From: Halalkalibacter hemicellulosilyticusJCM 9152
Lineage (GTDB): Bacteria; Bacillota; Bacilli; Bacillales; Bacillaceae_D
Length of the DNA stretch: 64,000 nucleotides
Direction: 5' to 3'
Assembly: GCF_000513115.1 (NCBI RefSeq)
Contig: NZ_BAUU01000022.1
Location: 1 to 64,000 of the forward strand
The notes beneath the pieces were generated by a model, which made no database searches, had not been told where the DNA came from, and worked only from the letters and a program-made list of their open reading frames with translations. The stretch's first letter is position 1. Each line of letters opens with the position of its first letter. A program made the position numbers and the translations under genes. Positions 24,922 through 33,275 of the stretch are shown in pieces.

Positions 24922-25452
24922 ATGGGCACATATGTAAGGGTTGCGACACAGTTGGCCAACCGTTCTCCACTTCCATTACTTTGCCCAAAGGAGCGGTGGA
25001 ACGAGAAGCTTACAAAAGAAATTATGGATTTGTCAGACGAAGAGCTGACTGATCATGATTCCTCAACATTATCAAGTCAAGCTGTCCGTTCAGGTTTACT
25101 TCTTTGGAATGATGAACTAGAGCTGTCGCATTCAATCTCACAAGGAATTCCTGAAGAGATTGGCAGCCTTTGGCATGGTATGATGCACCGGAGAGAAGGA
25201 GATTTTAGTAACGCAAAGTATTGGTTTCGTCTTGCAGGAGAACAGTCTGTGTTTACATCTTTATACGAAAAAGCAAGTATAGTATCATCTGAAGTAAAGT
25301 CATGGGGACGGTGGGATCCTTTTCGGTTCATTGATGAAGTGGAAAAGGTGATTCAATTAAATGGGGAGGATTCATCCGATGCGATGATTCTTCGAGAAAT
25401 CCAAGTGTTGGAATTGATGTTATTTATTGACCATAGTCGAAGTGCCCTTTAA
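24922..25452 (+). CDS. Conserved protein of unknown function linked to psd
   Basis: A 176-residue soluble protein beginning one base after the psd stop region (AGGGGAGATAAG then ATG), so translated from the same message. Its core GSLWHGMMHRREGDFSNAKYWFRLAG is a recognisable motif of a widespread uncharacterised protein family found in bacteria and fungi, with H-x-x-x-H-R-R-E-G-D and a following Trp-Phe-Arg. Conserved His and Glu could be catalytic, which is inference. No link to lipid synthesis is proved beyond the operon. Confidence 0.75.
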   Translation: MGTYVRVATQLANRSPLPLLCPKERWNEKLTKEIMDLSDEELTDHDSSTLSSQAVRSGLLLWNDELELSHSISQGIPEEIGSLWHGMMHRREGDFSNAKYWFRLAGEQSVFTSLYEKASIVSSEVKSWGRWDPFRFIDEVEKVIQLNGEDSSDAMILREIQVLELMLFIDHSRSAL

Positions 25453-25550
25453 GGTACTGAAAAAGCCTCGAAAGCGAGTTTCTGGAGCGCAATGGAACGA
25501 ACTTGTGGCTACATATTTCGTAAAAATATGCGGAAGAGCCCCAAAATAAT

Positions 25551-25604
25551 GAAAGCCGGTGAAATTTTACTTGTCGTAAAATTTTACCGGCTTTTCATTT
25601 TCAG
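25551..25604. terminator. Bidirectional terminator
   Basis: A 20-bp stem: GAAAGCCGGTGAAATTTTAC (25551-25570) against GTAAAATTTTACCGGCTTTTC, loop TTGTC, then CATTTT. It separates the psd operon from the convergent mrp operon, whose last stop is at 25638. Confidence 0.85.
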
Positions 25605-25637
25605 AGGAGGGGTTTTGTCCCAAACTCTTTAGATAAA

Positions 25638-25985
25638 TTATTGTGATTCCTTTTGAGCTTTCTTTAAGTCGTCCTGGACGCTTTTTTCCCATAGAGGTAC
25701 TTCTGTTCGATAGGCTGCACGTCCAACCATCTGAGCGGCTACAGGAGCTGTTAAGAAGACAAAGATGATCGCAAGCAACAATTTCATAATAAATTCACCT
25801 TGGATGAGCAAGAAGAATAGAAAGGTGGCAATGATAATGGAGATGACTCCGAGAGTGGCGCTTTTCGTTGCTGCATGTGTACGTCCATATACATCAGGAA
25901 AACGAATAAGACCAATTGAACCGAGTAAGCTTAAAAAGCCACCAATTATAACAAAAATACTAATAATAATCTCAGTCGCGGTCAA
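25638..25985 (-). CDS. mrpG: Mrp Na+/H+ antiporter subunit G
   Basis: A 115-residue, three-helix membrane subunit. The family sequence is clear: ATEIIISIFVIIGGFLSLLG, IGLIRFPDVYGRTHAATKSA. I place the start at TTG 25985, preceded by GAGGGG, because homologues begin M-T-A-x-E-I-I; this makes a 14-base overlap with mrpF. An in-frame ATG at 26021 would add 12 residues with no ribosome site. Last gene of the seven-gene operon. Confidence 0.9.
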   Translation of the reverse strand: MTATEIIISIFVIIGGFLSLLGSIGLIRFPDVYGRTHAATKSATLGVISIIIATFLFFLLIQGEFIMKLLLAIIFVFLTAPVAAQMVGRAAYRTEVPLWEKSVQDDLKKAQKESQ

Positions 25986-26247
25986 AGACAACACCCCTCT
26001 CAATAAATTTCGATAATGCAATTGTACCGATAAAGGCCAGAATACTTATGACAAGTATAACTTCAGAATAGGCGACGGTCTCTTGTAAGATCATAAGAAT
26101 GCCGATGAAGCCTATTAAATTAATGCCAAAAGCATCAAGTGCGATGATTCGATCTGGCATAGTAGGGCCTATCACGGTACGAATGAAGCAGACGAATAGC
26201 GAGATCGACATGATGACGAGTACAATCGTGAGAATCATATGAAACAT
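25972..26247 (-). CDS. mrpF: Mrp Na+/H+ antiporter subunit F
   Basis: A 91-residue subunit with three membrane helices; TVIGPTMPDRIIALDAFGIN with the conserved Asp-Arg pair is diagnostic of MrpF/PhaF. It overlaps mrpE by one base and mrpG by 14 bases. MrpF has also been linked to bile-salt (cholate) resistance in B. subtilis. Confidence 0.93.
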   Translation of the reverse strand: MFHMILTIVLVIMSISLFVCFIRTVIGPTMPDRIIALDAFGINLIGFIGILMILQETVAYSEVILVISILAFIGTIALSKFIERGVVFDRD

Positions 26248-26723
26248 TACTTCGTCACCTCCATAATAGCTCGTTCAAATGTATTATGAATTTGTTCGAT
26301 CATAGCATTTTTATCTGGAACGTGAATCGAATGAATGTATATCGTTTGATTATCAGACGAGAAATCCATTGATAATGTTCCTGGAGTTAGAGAAATTAAT
26401 GATGCGAGTAAAGTAATCTCAAACTCTGATTTTAATTTCGTTGGAACAGCTACAATTCCTGGTTTTATGTTCATTTTTGGGCTCAGTACAATTTTAATGA
26501 CGTCGATGTTAGCTAACACTAATTCTTTGATGAATAAAAGTACTAGTTTAATGATCGCCCATACTCTTCGAAAGTAAAAATCGAATCTTAGAAAGCGCCG
26601 TAAAACGAACAGGATCAGGATCCCGATGACATATCCAACTAGAAAATCGACACCTGTGTAACTGTTTTGTAATAACACCCATACGAGAGCGATGACAATA
26701 TTAGTTAAAATTTGAAAAGCCAT
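26247..26723 (-). CDS. mrpE: Mrp Na+/H+ antiporter subunit E
   Basis: A 158-residue subunit. Two N-terminal membrane helices are followed by a cytoplasmic domain with LVLANIDVIKIVLSP and SLISLTPGTLSMDFS, the conserved MrpE/PhaE motifs. It belongs to the membrane complex but does not itself resemble a respiratory-chain subunit. Confidence 0.93.
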   Translation of the reverse strand: MAFQILTNIVIALVWVLLQNSYTGVDFLVGYVIGILILFVLRRFLRFDFYFRRVWAIIKLVLLFIKELVLANIDVIKIVLSPKMNIKPGIVAVPTKLKSEFEITLLASLISLTPGTLSMDFSSDNQTIYIHSIHVPDKNAMIEQIHNTFERAIMEVTK

Positions 26724-26728
26724 AGCAA

Positions 26729-28209
26729 CTACTCCTTAAGCACAGATTCGATGTAAATTGATGGATCTAAAATTTGCTCAGCTACTTGTAAAGAATACTG
26801 AAAGACGGGCTCTGCTGCAAATCCAAGTACGATCGTTAAAGCAACGAGAGGTACGATTGGTAAAAGTAGTTTACCTACACGGAATTGTGCCTGTTCTTCA
26901 GTGTGCTTCTGTTCTCCCCAGAAGGCATACATAAAGATTTTGATCATCGAGAAGAGAGTTAATAAACCTACGGCTAATGCAACCCCAGCGATGACATATC
27001 CCCCTTCTTGGAAGCCAGCGAGGATAATCGGAAATTTACTAAAGAAACCACTTAATGGTGGAATTCCAGCAAGTGAAATCGCACATATAAAGAACATCCA
27101 CGCTAGGTAAGGGTGGGTTTTTAGTAGTCCTCCCATTTTTTTCAAATCAGTTGTTCCAGTAACTTTTTGTGCAGCGCCTGCAAATAGAAACAAGGCAGAT
27201 TTAACGATAATGTGGTGAGCAATATAATAGATCGCACCGGCAATTGCTAATTGCGTATAAATTCCAAGTCCCATCACCATATAGCCGACCTGACTAATGA
27301 TGTGATAAGAGAGAATTCGCTTGAAGTCAAATTGTGATACGCTCCAAGTACGCCGAAAATCATCGTAAGTCCAGCTAATGTCACGATTATATAATGTGTA
27401 AAGCTAGGATCGTGAGTGAAAATGAGTGTAAACATGCGGATGATCGCATAAATACCAACCTTTGTTAAAAGTCCACCGAATAATGCTGCGATAGCTGCAG
27501 GTGGTCCGTAGTATGATCGCGGGAGCCAGAAATATAAAGGGAAAAGAGCCCCTTTCATACCGAACACGAGTAAAAACAAAATCGCAATGACATTTAAAAC
27601 ACCTGTCTGATCGAGCAATGCTACTCGTTCTGCAATTTGAGCCATATTTAATGTTCCTGTTACCGCATAGAGATAGGCGATCCCAACGATAAACAAGATA
27701 GATGCAAAAACGTTAATAATGACATATTTCAATGATTCACGAAGCTGATATTTCGTCCCTCCATGAACAATAAGAATATAGGAGGCAATTAACATGACTT
27801 CAAAGAATACAAATAAGTTAAACAAATCTCCTGTTAAAAAAGAACCGTTAACACCTGCTAATAAGAAAAAGTAAAACGGGTAGAAGTAAAACTTCTCACG
27901 TTCAGGTGAAATCGTTTGAAAGGCGAAAAATAGACAAACAAAGCCGACGATACTTGCTAATACAACCATCATCGTTGCAAACATGTCTGCAACGAGTACA
28001 ATACCAAACGGCGCTTGCCAGTTTCCTAACTCAAGAGTTGTAATACCATTTTGGAAGACGAATATAGCAATATAAATCGCTAAAGCTAGCATCGCGGTCA
28101 TTGTAATGGCACTAATAACACGTTGGATTGTATGTTTCTTTGAAAATAATATCAAAACTGTTCCAATAATAAACGGTATTAATACAGGTAGTAAAATTAA
28201 ATTATTCAT
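26729..28209 (-). pseudogene. mrpD: Mrp antiporter subunit D gene with a one-base frameshift
   Basis: MrpD is one of the two NuoL/M/N-like proton-channel subunits. The 5' frame (from 28209) runs through FGMKGALFPLYFWLPRSYYG and stops at 27274; the 3' frame (to 26729) carries YHIISQVGYMVMGLG and AIYYIAHHIIVKSALFLF. At the junction the expected sequence GAVSQFDFKRILSYH appears if one base is added near 27340-27341 (plus strand), giving 493 residues, the normal MrpD length. All other subunits are intact. Since Mrp needs MrpD for antiport, a true break would inactivate the complex; an indel error is likely. Confidence 0.88.
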
Positions 28210-28540
28210 CAGCAGATCCCCTCAATTGGTCTAAATCATCCGTCTTATGCTCCTTATACGTACGATAGGCTAGCACAAGTAAAAAGGATGTGACCCCAAA
28301 ACTAATGACAATGGCTGTCAAGATAAGTGCCTGTGGCAACGGATCGGCATACGCTTCTGATCCAAGGCTTAACAGTGGGGGTGTCCCACGCTGCAATCCA
28401 GCCATCGTTAATAAGAGTAAGTGGGCTCCGTGTGATAGAAGGATTAACCCAATTATGACACGTAACATGCTTTTCGTTAGTATCATATACGTTCCCACTG
28501 TAAAGAGGACACCTACAGTGATGGACATTAAGATTTCCAT
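28202..28540 (-). CDS. mrpC: Mrp Na+/H+ antiporter subunit C
   Basis: A 112-residue NuoK-like subunit with three membrane helices (MEILMSITVGVLFTVGTYMI; IIGLILLSHGAHLLLL; ALILTAIVISFGVTSFLLVLA). The conserved SHGAHLL stretch and PLPQALILTAIVI are as in MrpC. It overlaps mrpD by eight bases and mrpB by one. Confidence 0.95.
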   Translation of the reverse strand: MEILMSITVGVLFTVGTYMILTKSMLRVIIGLILLSHGAHLLLLTMAGLQRGTPPLLSLGSEAYADPLPQALILTAIVISFGVTSFLLVLAYRTYKEHKTDDLDQLRGSADE

Positions 28541-28980
28541 TACTCATCATCCTCCGCAATTGTTAATATGATTGTCAAGGCTACACCAACTACGACTAGA
28601 TAGATACCTAAGTCAAACGGAAGAGCAGTTGTCAGCTCTGTTTCTCCTAAGATGGGAAGTTGGTAGTATTCAAAGAATTGCGTGAGAAACGGGTAGCCAA
28701 AGAGCATACTAGCAACCCCGGTTCCAATTGCAATTAATAATCCGATCGCGATCATTGAAGCAAAATTGATCGGAAGTGCTTTTTTGATTGTTTTCATATC
28801 GAATCCAAGATACATCAGTAGAAAAGCACTTGCTGTCATTAATCCTCCGATAAATCCTCCGCCAGGATCATTATGACCTGCAAAGAATAGATAGACGGAG
28901 AAGGAGAGGATGATAAACGTGACAAAGCGCGTAACCGTATTTAGCATTAGGTCATTTGTCTTTATTTGGTTTGGCTTCAT
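28540..28980 (-). CDS. mrpB: Mrp Na+/H+ antiporter subunit B
   Basis: A 146-residue, four-helix subunit with the signature HNDPGGGFIGGL near residue 40 followed by AFLLMYLGF. It overlaps mrpA by four bases. Part of the same membrane complex that exchanges cytoplasmic Na+ for external H+. Confidence 0.95.
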   Translation of the reverse strand: MKPNQIKTNDLMLNTVTRFVTFIILSFSVYLFFAGHNDPGGGFIGGLMTASAFLLMYLGFDMKTIKKALPINFASMIAIGLLIAIGTGVASMLFGYPFLTQFFEYYQLPILGETELTTALPFDLGIYLVVVGVALTIILTIAEDDE

Positions 28981-31391
28981 ACATCTTCCCTCCCTGTCAT
29001 ACGAAGTTTCACAAGTGCGATAACACCTAATGCGGCGATACCGAGAACGAGAACCTCAAGTAACGTATCTAATCCACGGAAGTCAACGAGAATGACATTA
29101 ACCATGTTGTAGCCGCCAGCGAGCTCTTTAGAGTTTTCAATAAAGAATTCCGCAATGGTTGGTAGGTTTGCTTCTGAACCGAGAGCAAATGAACTAAATG
29201 CAATAGCAGTGACGAGTCCACCTACACCTAGAGCAATTAATAGGTTAACGATATTAAATCGTGGTGTGAACTTCTCTTTTCTGAGATCTGGCAAGTGATA
29301 GAACGCCAGCATAAAGAGAACGACCGTAACCGTCTCAACAAGTAACTGTGTTAACGCTAAATCTGGTGCACGGAATACAACAAATAGTAAGGCTAATAGG
29401 AAGCCAAGCACTCCAACAACAATGACGATCGTCATCCGATGATGAATGAATGGAATCGAGACGGTGGCTGCAATAAAGACAAGTGTAAGCACCCACATAA
29501 ATGGATCAATACCTGATAAGTTAGTCGTTTCGATCGCAAAAGCATCATATTTAATCATCGTGTATCCGCACAATAGAATGATAAATACCGTCATATAGGC
29601 GAAATAATCACGAAGTAAACCAGTCATTTGGATACGAGTAATGGCCTGTGAGCCGCTAATCGTTCCACTAACTCCATTGTCATAAAACCAGTTAAGCGGG
29701 TCGCGTTCACGCATATAAATGCTTAGCTTTGTCCACTTCTTCATCAGTAAGTAAATGACCGTTCCGAATATAATGACTCCAAATGTCATGAATAGCTCAG
29801 CGTTAAATCCGTGCCAATGGTAAATGTCGACATGGAACACTTCTCCATCGGGTAAGAGCGAAGGCAAAATGGCTGCCATTGCTGGTTGGATTAATGTGTA
29901 CGCCAATATATTAGGGAAGAAACCGAAGACCACAACAAGTGAGCCTAATACAATTGGACTAATTAACATACCGATTGGCGCTTCATGAACATGGTCAACC
30001 TCTAATTTCTCAGGTTGGAATTTACCAGTAAACGTCTTGAAGAACATGATCATACAGTAAACAAATGTGAAAATACTCGCTATCCATGCAAGGATTGGGA
30101 ATAAAAGTCCCCACGTTTCCATGCTGAAAATGGATAACTCTGATGCACGTAGTACACCTGTAAAGAACATTTCCTTACTTAAGAACCCATTAAATGGAGG
30201 TAGCCCAGCCATTGATGCGATTCCGATCAATGATACGGTAAATGTTACAGGCATAATCGTCATTAAACCACCAAGCCTACGAATATCTCGTGTGCCCGTT
30301 TCATGGTCAATAATACCAGCAGTCATAAACAAGCTACCTTTAAAGGTTGCATGGTTAATCAGATGAAACACAGCAGCTAATATAGCTAGCGTAAAGTAAT
30401 CTTCGCCCATACCAAAATACATCGATGCTGAACCAAGACCAAGTAAGCACATAATTAAGCCGAGCTGACTGATCGTCGAGAAAGCTAGGATAGCTTTAAG
30501 GTCTTTTTGTCTGACAGCTGATAAGGAACCCCAAAATAATGTGATGATCCCAAAACCAGATAGAATCCAAAACCATTCGGGGACCCCACCAAAAACAGGT
30601 GTTAATCGAGCGACTAAGTAAATACCCGCTTTAACCATTGTTGCTGAATGTAAATAAGCACTAACAGGTGTCGGTGCTTCCATTGCATCTGGTAACCAGA
30701 TGTGAAACGGAAATTGAGCTGATTTTGTAAATGCTCCTAATAAAATAAGAAGCATTGCAGGAATAAATAGCGTACTTCCGGTTAGTAGGTCGACATTGGC
30801 AATGAGCTCACGAATACTAAATGTACCTGCCATAACATAAACAAGGCAGAAACCACCAAGCATTGACAATCCACCCATTACGGTAATAAGCATTGATTTT
30901 TGTGCGCCGTATGTTGATTTCTCGCGGTGGAACCAATAACTAATTAATAGGGATGAAGCTAAACTTGTGACTTCCCAAAAAACATAGAGAACAATTAAGT
31001 TATCAGATAGGACAACCCCAAGCATCGCACCCATAAACATTAATAAGTACACGTAAAAATTGTTTAGTTTTTCTGTCTTCTTTGAAAGGTAATAGATGGA
31101 ATAGAGCACAACTAAAGCACCTATCCCTGTTATGAGTAATAGGAACAATAAACTTAAACCATCTACATAAACAGTAAAGTTGATTCCGAGTGATGGAACC
31201 CACGGAACGACTTCTTTCACGACGTCACCATTAGAAGTGATTGGTAAGAAGTTAATGAAATAAATAAATAGAACCACTGGCAAGATTAAAACAAACCAGC
31301 CTGTATGTATAGACCTTAAGTATTTATACAAAAACGGAATTAAGATGGCTAACAAAAAAGGGGAGATTGTAGCCCAATGTAAAAGCGTCAA
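28977..31391 (-). CDS. mrpA: Mrp Na+/H+ antiporter subunit A
   Basis: An 804-residue, NuoL-like subunit with about 20 membrane segments, the first gene of the operon. Key parts are YVFWEVTSLASSLLISYWFH (conserved Glu), TKSAQFPFHIWLPDAMEAPT (conserved Lys in the proton path), HSATMVKAGIYL and NHATFKGSLFM. The C-terminal third carries the MrpA-specific extension ending DFRGLDTLLEVLVLGIAALG. It starts at TTG 31391 with AAGGAGG upstream. The complex supports Na+ resistance and pH homeostasis at alkaline pH; its presence together with pH-type genes suggests, but does not prove, an alkaliphile. Confidence 0.95.
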   Translation of the reverse strand: MTLLHWATISPFLLAILIPFLYKYLRSIHTGWFVLILPVVLFIYFINFLPITSNGDVVKEVVPWVPSLGINFTVYVDGLSLLFLLLITGIGALVVLYSIYYLSKKTEKLNNFYVYLLMFMGAMLGVVLSDNLIVLYVFWEVTSLASSLLISYWFHREKSTYGAQKSMLITVMGGLSMLGGFCLVYVMAGTFSIRELIANVDLLTGSTLFIPAMLLILLGAFTKSAQFPFHIWLPDAMEAPTPVSAYLHSATMVKAGIYLVARLTPVFGGVPEWFWILSGFGIITLFWGSLSAVRQKDLKAILAFSTISQLGLIMCLLGLGSASMYFGMGEDYFTLAILAAVFHLINHATFKGSLFMTAGIIDHETGTRDIRRLGGLMTIMPVTFTVSLIGIASMAGLPPFNGFLSKEMFFTGVLRASELSIFSMETWGLLFPILAWIASIFTFVYCMIMFFKTFTGKFQPEKLEVDHVHEAPIGMLISPIVLGSLVVVFGFFPNILAYTLIQPAMAAILPSLLPDGEVFHVDIYHWHGFNAELFMTFGVIIFGTVIYLLMKKWTKLSIYMRERDPLNWFYDNGVSGTISGSQAITRIQMTGLLRDYFAYMTVFIILLCGYTMIKYDAFAIETTNLSGIDPFMWVLTLVFIAATVSIPFIHHRMTIVIVVGVLGFLLALLFVVFRAPDLALTQLLVETVTVVLFMLAFYHLPDLRKEKFTPRFNIVNLLIALGVGGLVTAIAFSSFALGSEANLPTIAEFFIENSKELAGGYNMVNVILVDFRGLDTLLEVLVLGIAALGVIALVKLRMTGREDV

Positions 31392-31731
31392 CAGACATAC
31401 CTCCTTATGAAATAATAGTGATGATTAAGCTACGATTATGTTTACTCCTCTCTCTTTACCTTTAAAGACAGTATTACTTTTAGGCTAATTGAAATTATAA
31501 CCTATAACGAAAACTCATGCATCTAATGTACTTATTAGGATATGCCATTTTATCGAAACTTATAAATATGAAGAAAATCAGTAAAAATCCTTTTAAAAAA
31601 TTTTTTTGAGCAAATATTTAAAGCGATTACATCGCTTGTGTAAGTAGCTATTTTGGAAAAACATGTATAGATTTCTAGTGAGTGAGCCATTCTAAATAAC
31701 AAAAGAAGCAAATTCAACTGGAGTGTATCAT

Positions 31732-31941
31732 ATGAGTAAGAGACAGAAATGCTTAGCAGCTGTTAGTTTGTTTTTAGTTTTATTTTCAAGTGGGTGGTAT
31801 GCTCATGAATATAATGAAAGGCAAATTCATTTGAAGGGGTTGGATACGTATCAAATTCAACAATTAGATGACGGAATTGATCGTACAGGTCCTTTTAAAC
31901 CAAGGGAATATATACGGATTGGACCAAGAAATCGCCGATAA
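31732..31941 (+). CDS. Small membrane-anchored or secreted protein, unknown
   Basis: A 69-residue protein with one N-terminal hydrophobic segment (CLAAVSLFLVLFSSGWYA, residues 7-24) and a polar C-terminal part ending with many Arg (REYIRIGPRNRR). GGAGTG lies seven bases before ATG 31732; an upstream GTG overlaps the ribosome site. A terminator follows. Not recognised; a type II membrane protein or exported peptide are both possible. Confidence 0.6.
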   Translation: MSKRQKCLAAVSLFLVLFSSGWYAHEYNERQIHLKGLDTYQIQQLDDGIDRTGPFKPREYIRIGPRNRR

Positions 31942-31947
31942 ACTTAA

Positions 31948-31985
31948 AAAAGGTTGGCTACGTATTATCGTAGTCAACCTTTTTG
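31948..31985 (+). terminator. Terminator after the small protein gene
   Basis: Stem AAAAGGTTGGCTAC / GTAGTCAACCTTTT (14 bp, one G-T pair) with an 8-base loop and T-run. Confidence 0.85.
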
Positions 31986-32041
31986 TATGAAGTAGTAAAG
32001 ATGTCCAATCTGTACAGGCTAGTTATTGGAATAAACAGACC

Positions 32042-32110
32042 ACTTACAAGAAAAGCTCAACCTTTTGTAGCGGCTATACTCAAAGCTTTTAAAGTAAAGA
32101 CAACTAAGCG
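32042..32110 (+). repeat. Copy of a dispersed imperfect repeat
   Basis: The stretch ACTTACAAGAAAAGCTCAA, then TTGTAGCGGCTATACTC and TAAAGTAAAGAC, matches 58403-58465 (ACTTACAGAAAAGCTGAA, TTGTAACGGCTCCACACTC, TAAAGAAAAGAC) with small gaps. A weaker relative of its 5' side is at about 8255-8296. No open frame is shared, so it is probably a non-coding element. Confidence 0.45.
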
Positions 32111-32156
32111 GTTTGATATAAGGTTAACGCTAGGGCATAATCAATCATACACATAT

Positions 32157-32297
32157 TTATGAAGAAAGTTTTATTTTATCTGTTAGAGAGCGTCTAGTCA
32201 ATTCAAGGCGGATTAATTCAATAAAATCATGACTTAAATTCAACTCGATAGCCTTATAGTAAGTTTCAATTAATAATTCATCAGAAAGGTTTTTCAT
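32157..32297 (-). CDS. sda: Sporulation checkpoint protein Sda
   Basis: A 46-residue protein, exactly the length of B. subtilis Sda. The sequence [19 protein letters not shown], then [19 protein letters not shown] has the two-helix antiparallel hairpin and key residues (L-S-D-E-L-L, Y-x-K-A, D-F-I-E-L-I, R-R-S-L). Sda inhibits the sporulation kinases KinA/KinB when replication initiation is disturbed, and in B. subtilis its transcription depends on DnaA boxes. Here sda is also next to yqeG, the conserved position, and four DnaA boxes lie upstream. It is easily missed because of its size. Confidence 0.92.
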   Translation of the reverse strand: MKNLSDELLIETYYKAIELNLSHDFIELIRLELTRRSLTDKIKLSS

Positions 32298-32303
32298 TAT
32301 TAT

Positions 32304-32339
32304 CCTGTCTAGTTCAAGATAGACAGGTTCACCTCCTTT
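32304..32339 (-). promoter_or_regulatory. sda leader: strong SD separated from ATG by a hairpin
   Basis: On the minus strand, AAAGGAGGTGAA (plus 32328-32339) is followed by an 8-bp stem CCTGTCTA / TAGACAGG with an 8-base loop (plus 32304-32327) and then ATAATA and the sda ATG. The linear distance from the GGAGG to ATG is about 34 bases, too far for normal use, but folding the hairpin brings it to about 10. A 7-codon frame (GTG AAC ... TAG) overlaps the SD and the hairpin. Confidence 0.7.
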
Positions 32340-32468
32340 TTCCCATTCTATGTGTGCTTACCATATTGAAAAAAAAGTAGAATACATGATGTGACCTATG
32401 CATATAAATGTACGTTTATTAATTAATTTAATCCTACCATGATAAGGAAATTAGAACAACTGTTCTAG

Positions 32469-32567
32469 TTATCCACACTTACCGGTGTATAACCTGTTAA
32501 TACCCTGTTTACTTTTGGGTCAAACCCTTACCCTGGATGGATTGATATGTGTATAAGTTTATCCACA
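32469..32567. promoter_or_regulatory. Cluster of four DnaA boxes between sda and yqeG
   Basis: Two perfect boxes TTATCCACA at 32469-32477 and 32559-32567 on the plus strand, and two on the minus strand: TTATACACC (plus 32484-32492) and TTATACACA (plus 32548-32556). They occupy the region about 170-270 bases upstream of sda and 150-250 bases before yqeG. DnaA control of sda is established in B. subtilis. Confidence 0.85.
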
Positions 32568-32679
32568 GTGTTGGATGGTGATTGGATTTGTCGAAAACTT
32601 TTTTGAAATTAGTGATAAAAAGAGAAAAATGTAAAAAGATGTTGTGCTCATTTGCTTACATTATTGTGTATGACACTTA

Positions 32680-32708
32680 TTGAAAAATAAATAAAAAAAC
32701 GGTATAGT
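32680..32708 (+). promoter_or_regulatory. Promoter of the yqeG operon
   Basis: TTGAAA (32680-32685), 17-base spacer, TATAGT (32703-32708), about 50 bases upstream of the yqeG start. Confidence 0.75.
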
Positions 32709-32756
32709 TAAAGTTTGGTAAAGGAATATTGGAAAATGATAAAGAGGTGTGGCCTT

Positions 32757-33272
32757 GTGTTAAAACAGCTGTTGCCAAATCAATATGAGAAGAGCATTTA
32801 TGACATTCGTTTTGATGAATTGAAGAAAAAAGGAATAAAAGGGATCATTACAGATCTTGATAATACGCTAGTTGAGTGGGATCGACCTCAGGCAACTCCT
32901 GAAGTTCAGCAATGGTTTAAAGAGCTCAAAGAAATGGGCATGAAGATTACGATCGTTTCGAATAATAATCTTAAACGTGTAAAAGCATTTGCTGAACCGG
33001 AAGAAGCTGTTTTCATTCATAGTGCACAGAAACCAAGAAGACGTGCTTTTAAACAAGCGTGTCAAGAAATGAATTTGAAGGATGAAGAAGTTGTTGTCAT
33101 TGGAGATCAAATGTTTACGGACGTATTAGGTGGGAACCGTGCAAATTTGCATACAATTCTTGTTGTACCTGTAACGAATACCGATGGACTAGCTACAAAA
33201 TTTAATCGTACGATGGAACGGTTTGTATTGAAATGGATGAGAAAACGTGGACTAATTAAATGGGAGGATTAA
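32757..33272 (+). CDS. yqeG: YqeG family HAD phosphatase
   Basis: A 171-residue HAD-superfamily (type IIIA) phosphatase, family of putative phosphatidylglycerophosphate phosphatases. Motif I is ITDLDNTLVEW, motif II IVSNN, and motif III/IV VVVIGDQMFTDVLGG. The GTG start at 32757 is chosen because homologues begin M-L-K-x-x-x-P and AGAGGTG lies eight bases before; the open frame extends 14 codons further. First gene of the yqeG-yqeH-aroE-yhbY-nadD-yqeK-rsfS chain. Confidence 0.92.
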   Translation: MLKQLLPNQYEKSIYDIRFDELKKKGIKGIITDLDNTLVEWDRPQATPEVQQWFKELKEMGMKITIVSNNNLKRVKAFAEPEEAVFIHSAQKPRRRAFKQACQEMNLKDEEVVVIGDQMFTDVLGGNRANLHTILVVPVTNTDGLATKFNRTMERFVLKWMRKRGLIKWED

Positions 33273-33275
33273 CAA

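Noticed and set aside
28302-28571. Overlapping frames on both strands across mrpC
   Set aside because: They are shadows of mrpC, which has the complete family sequence.
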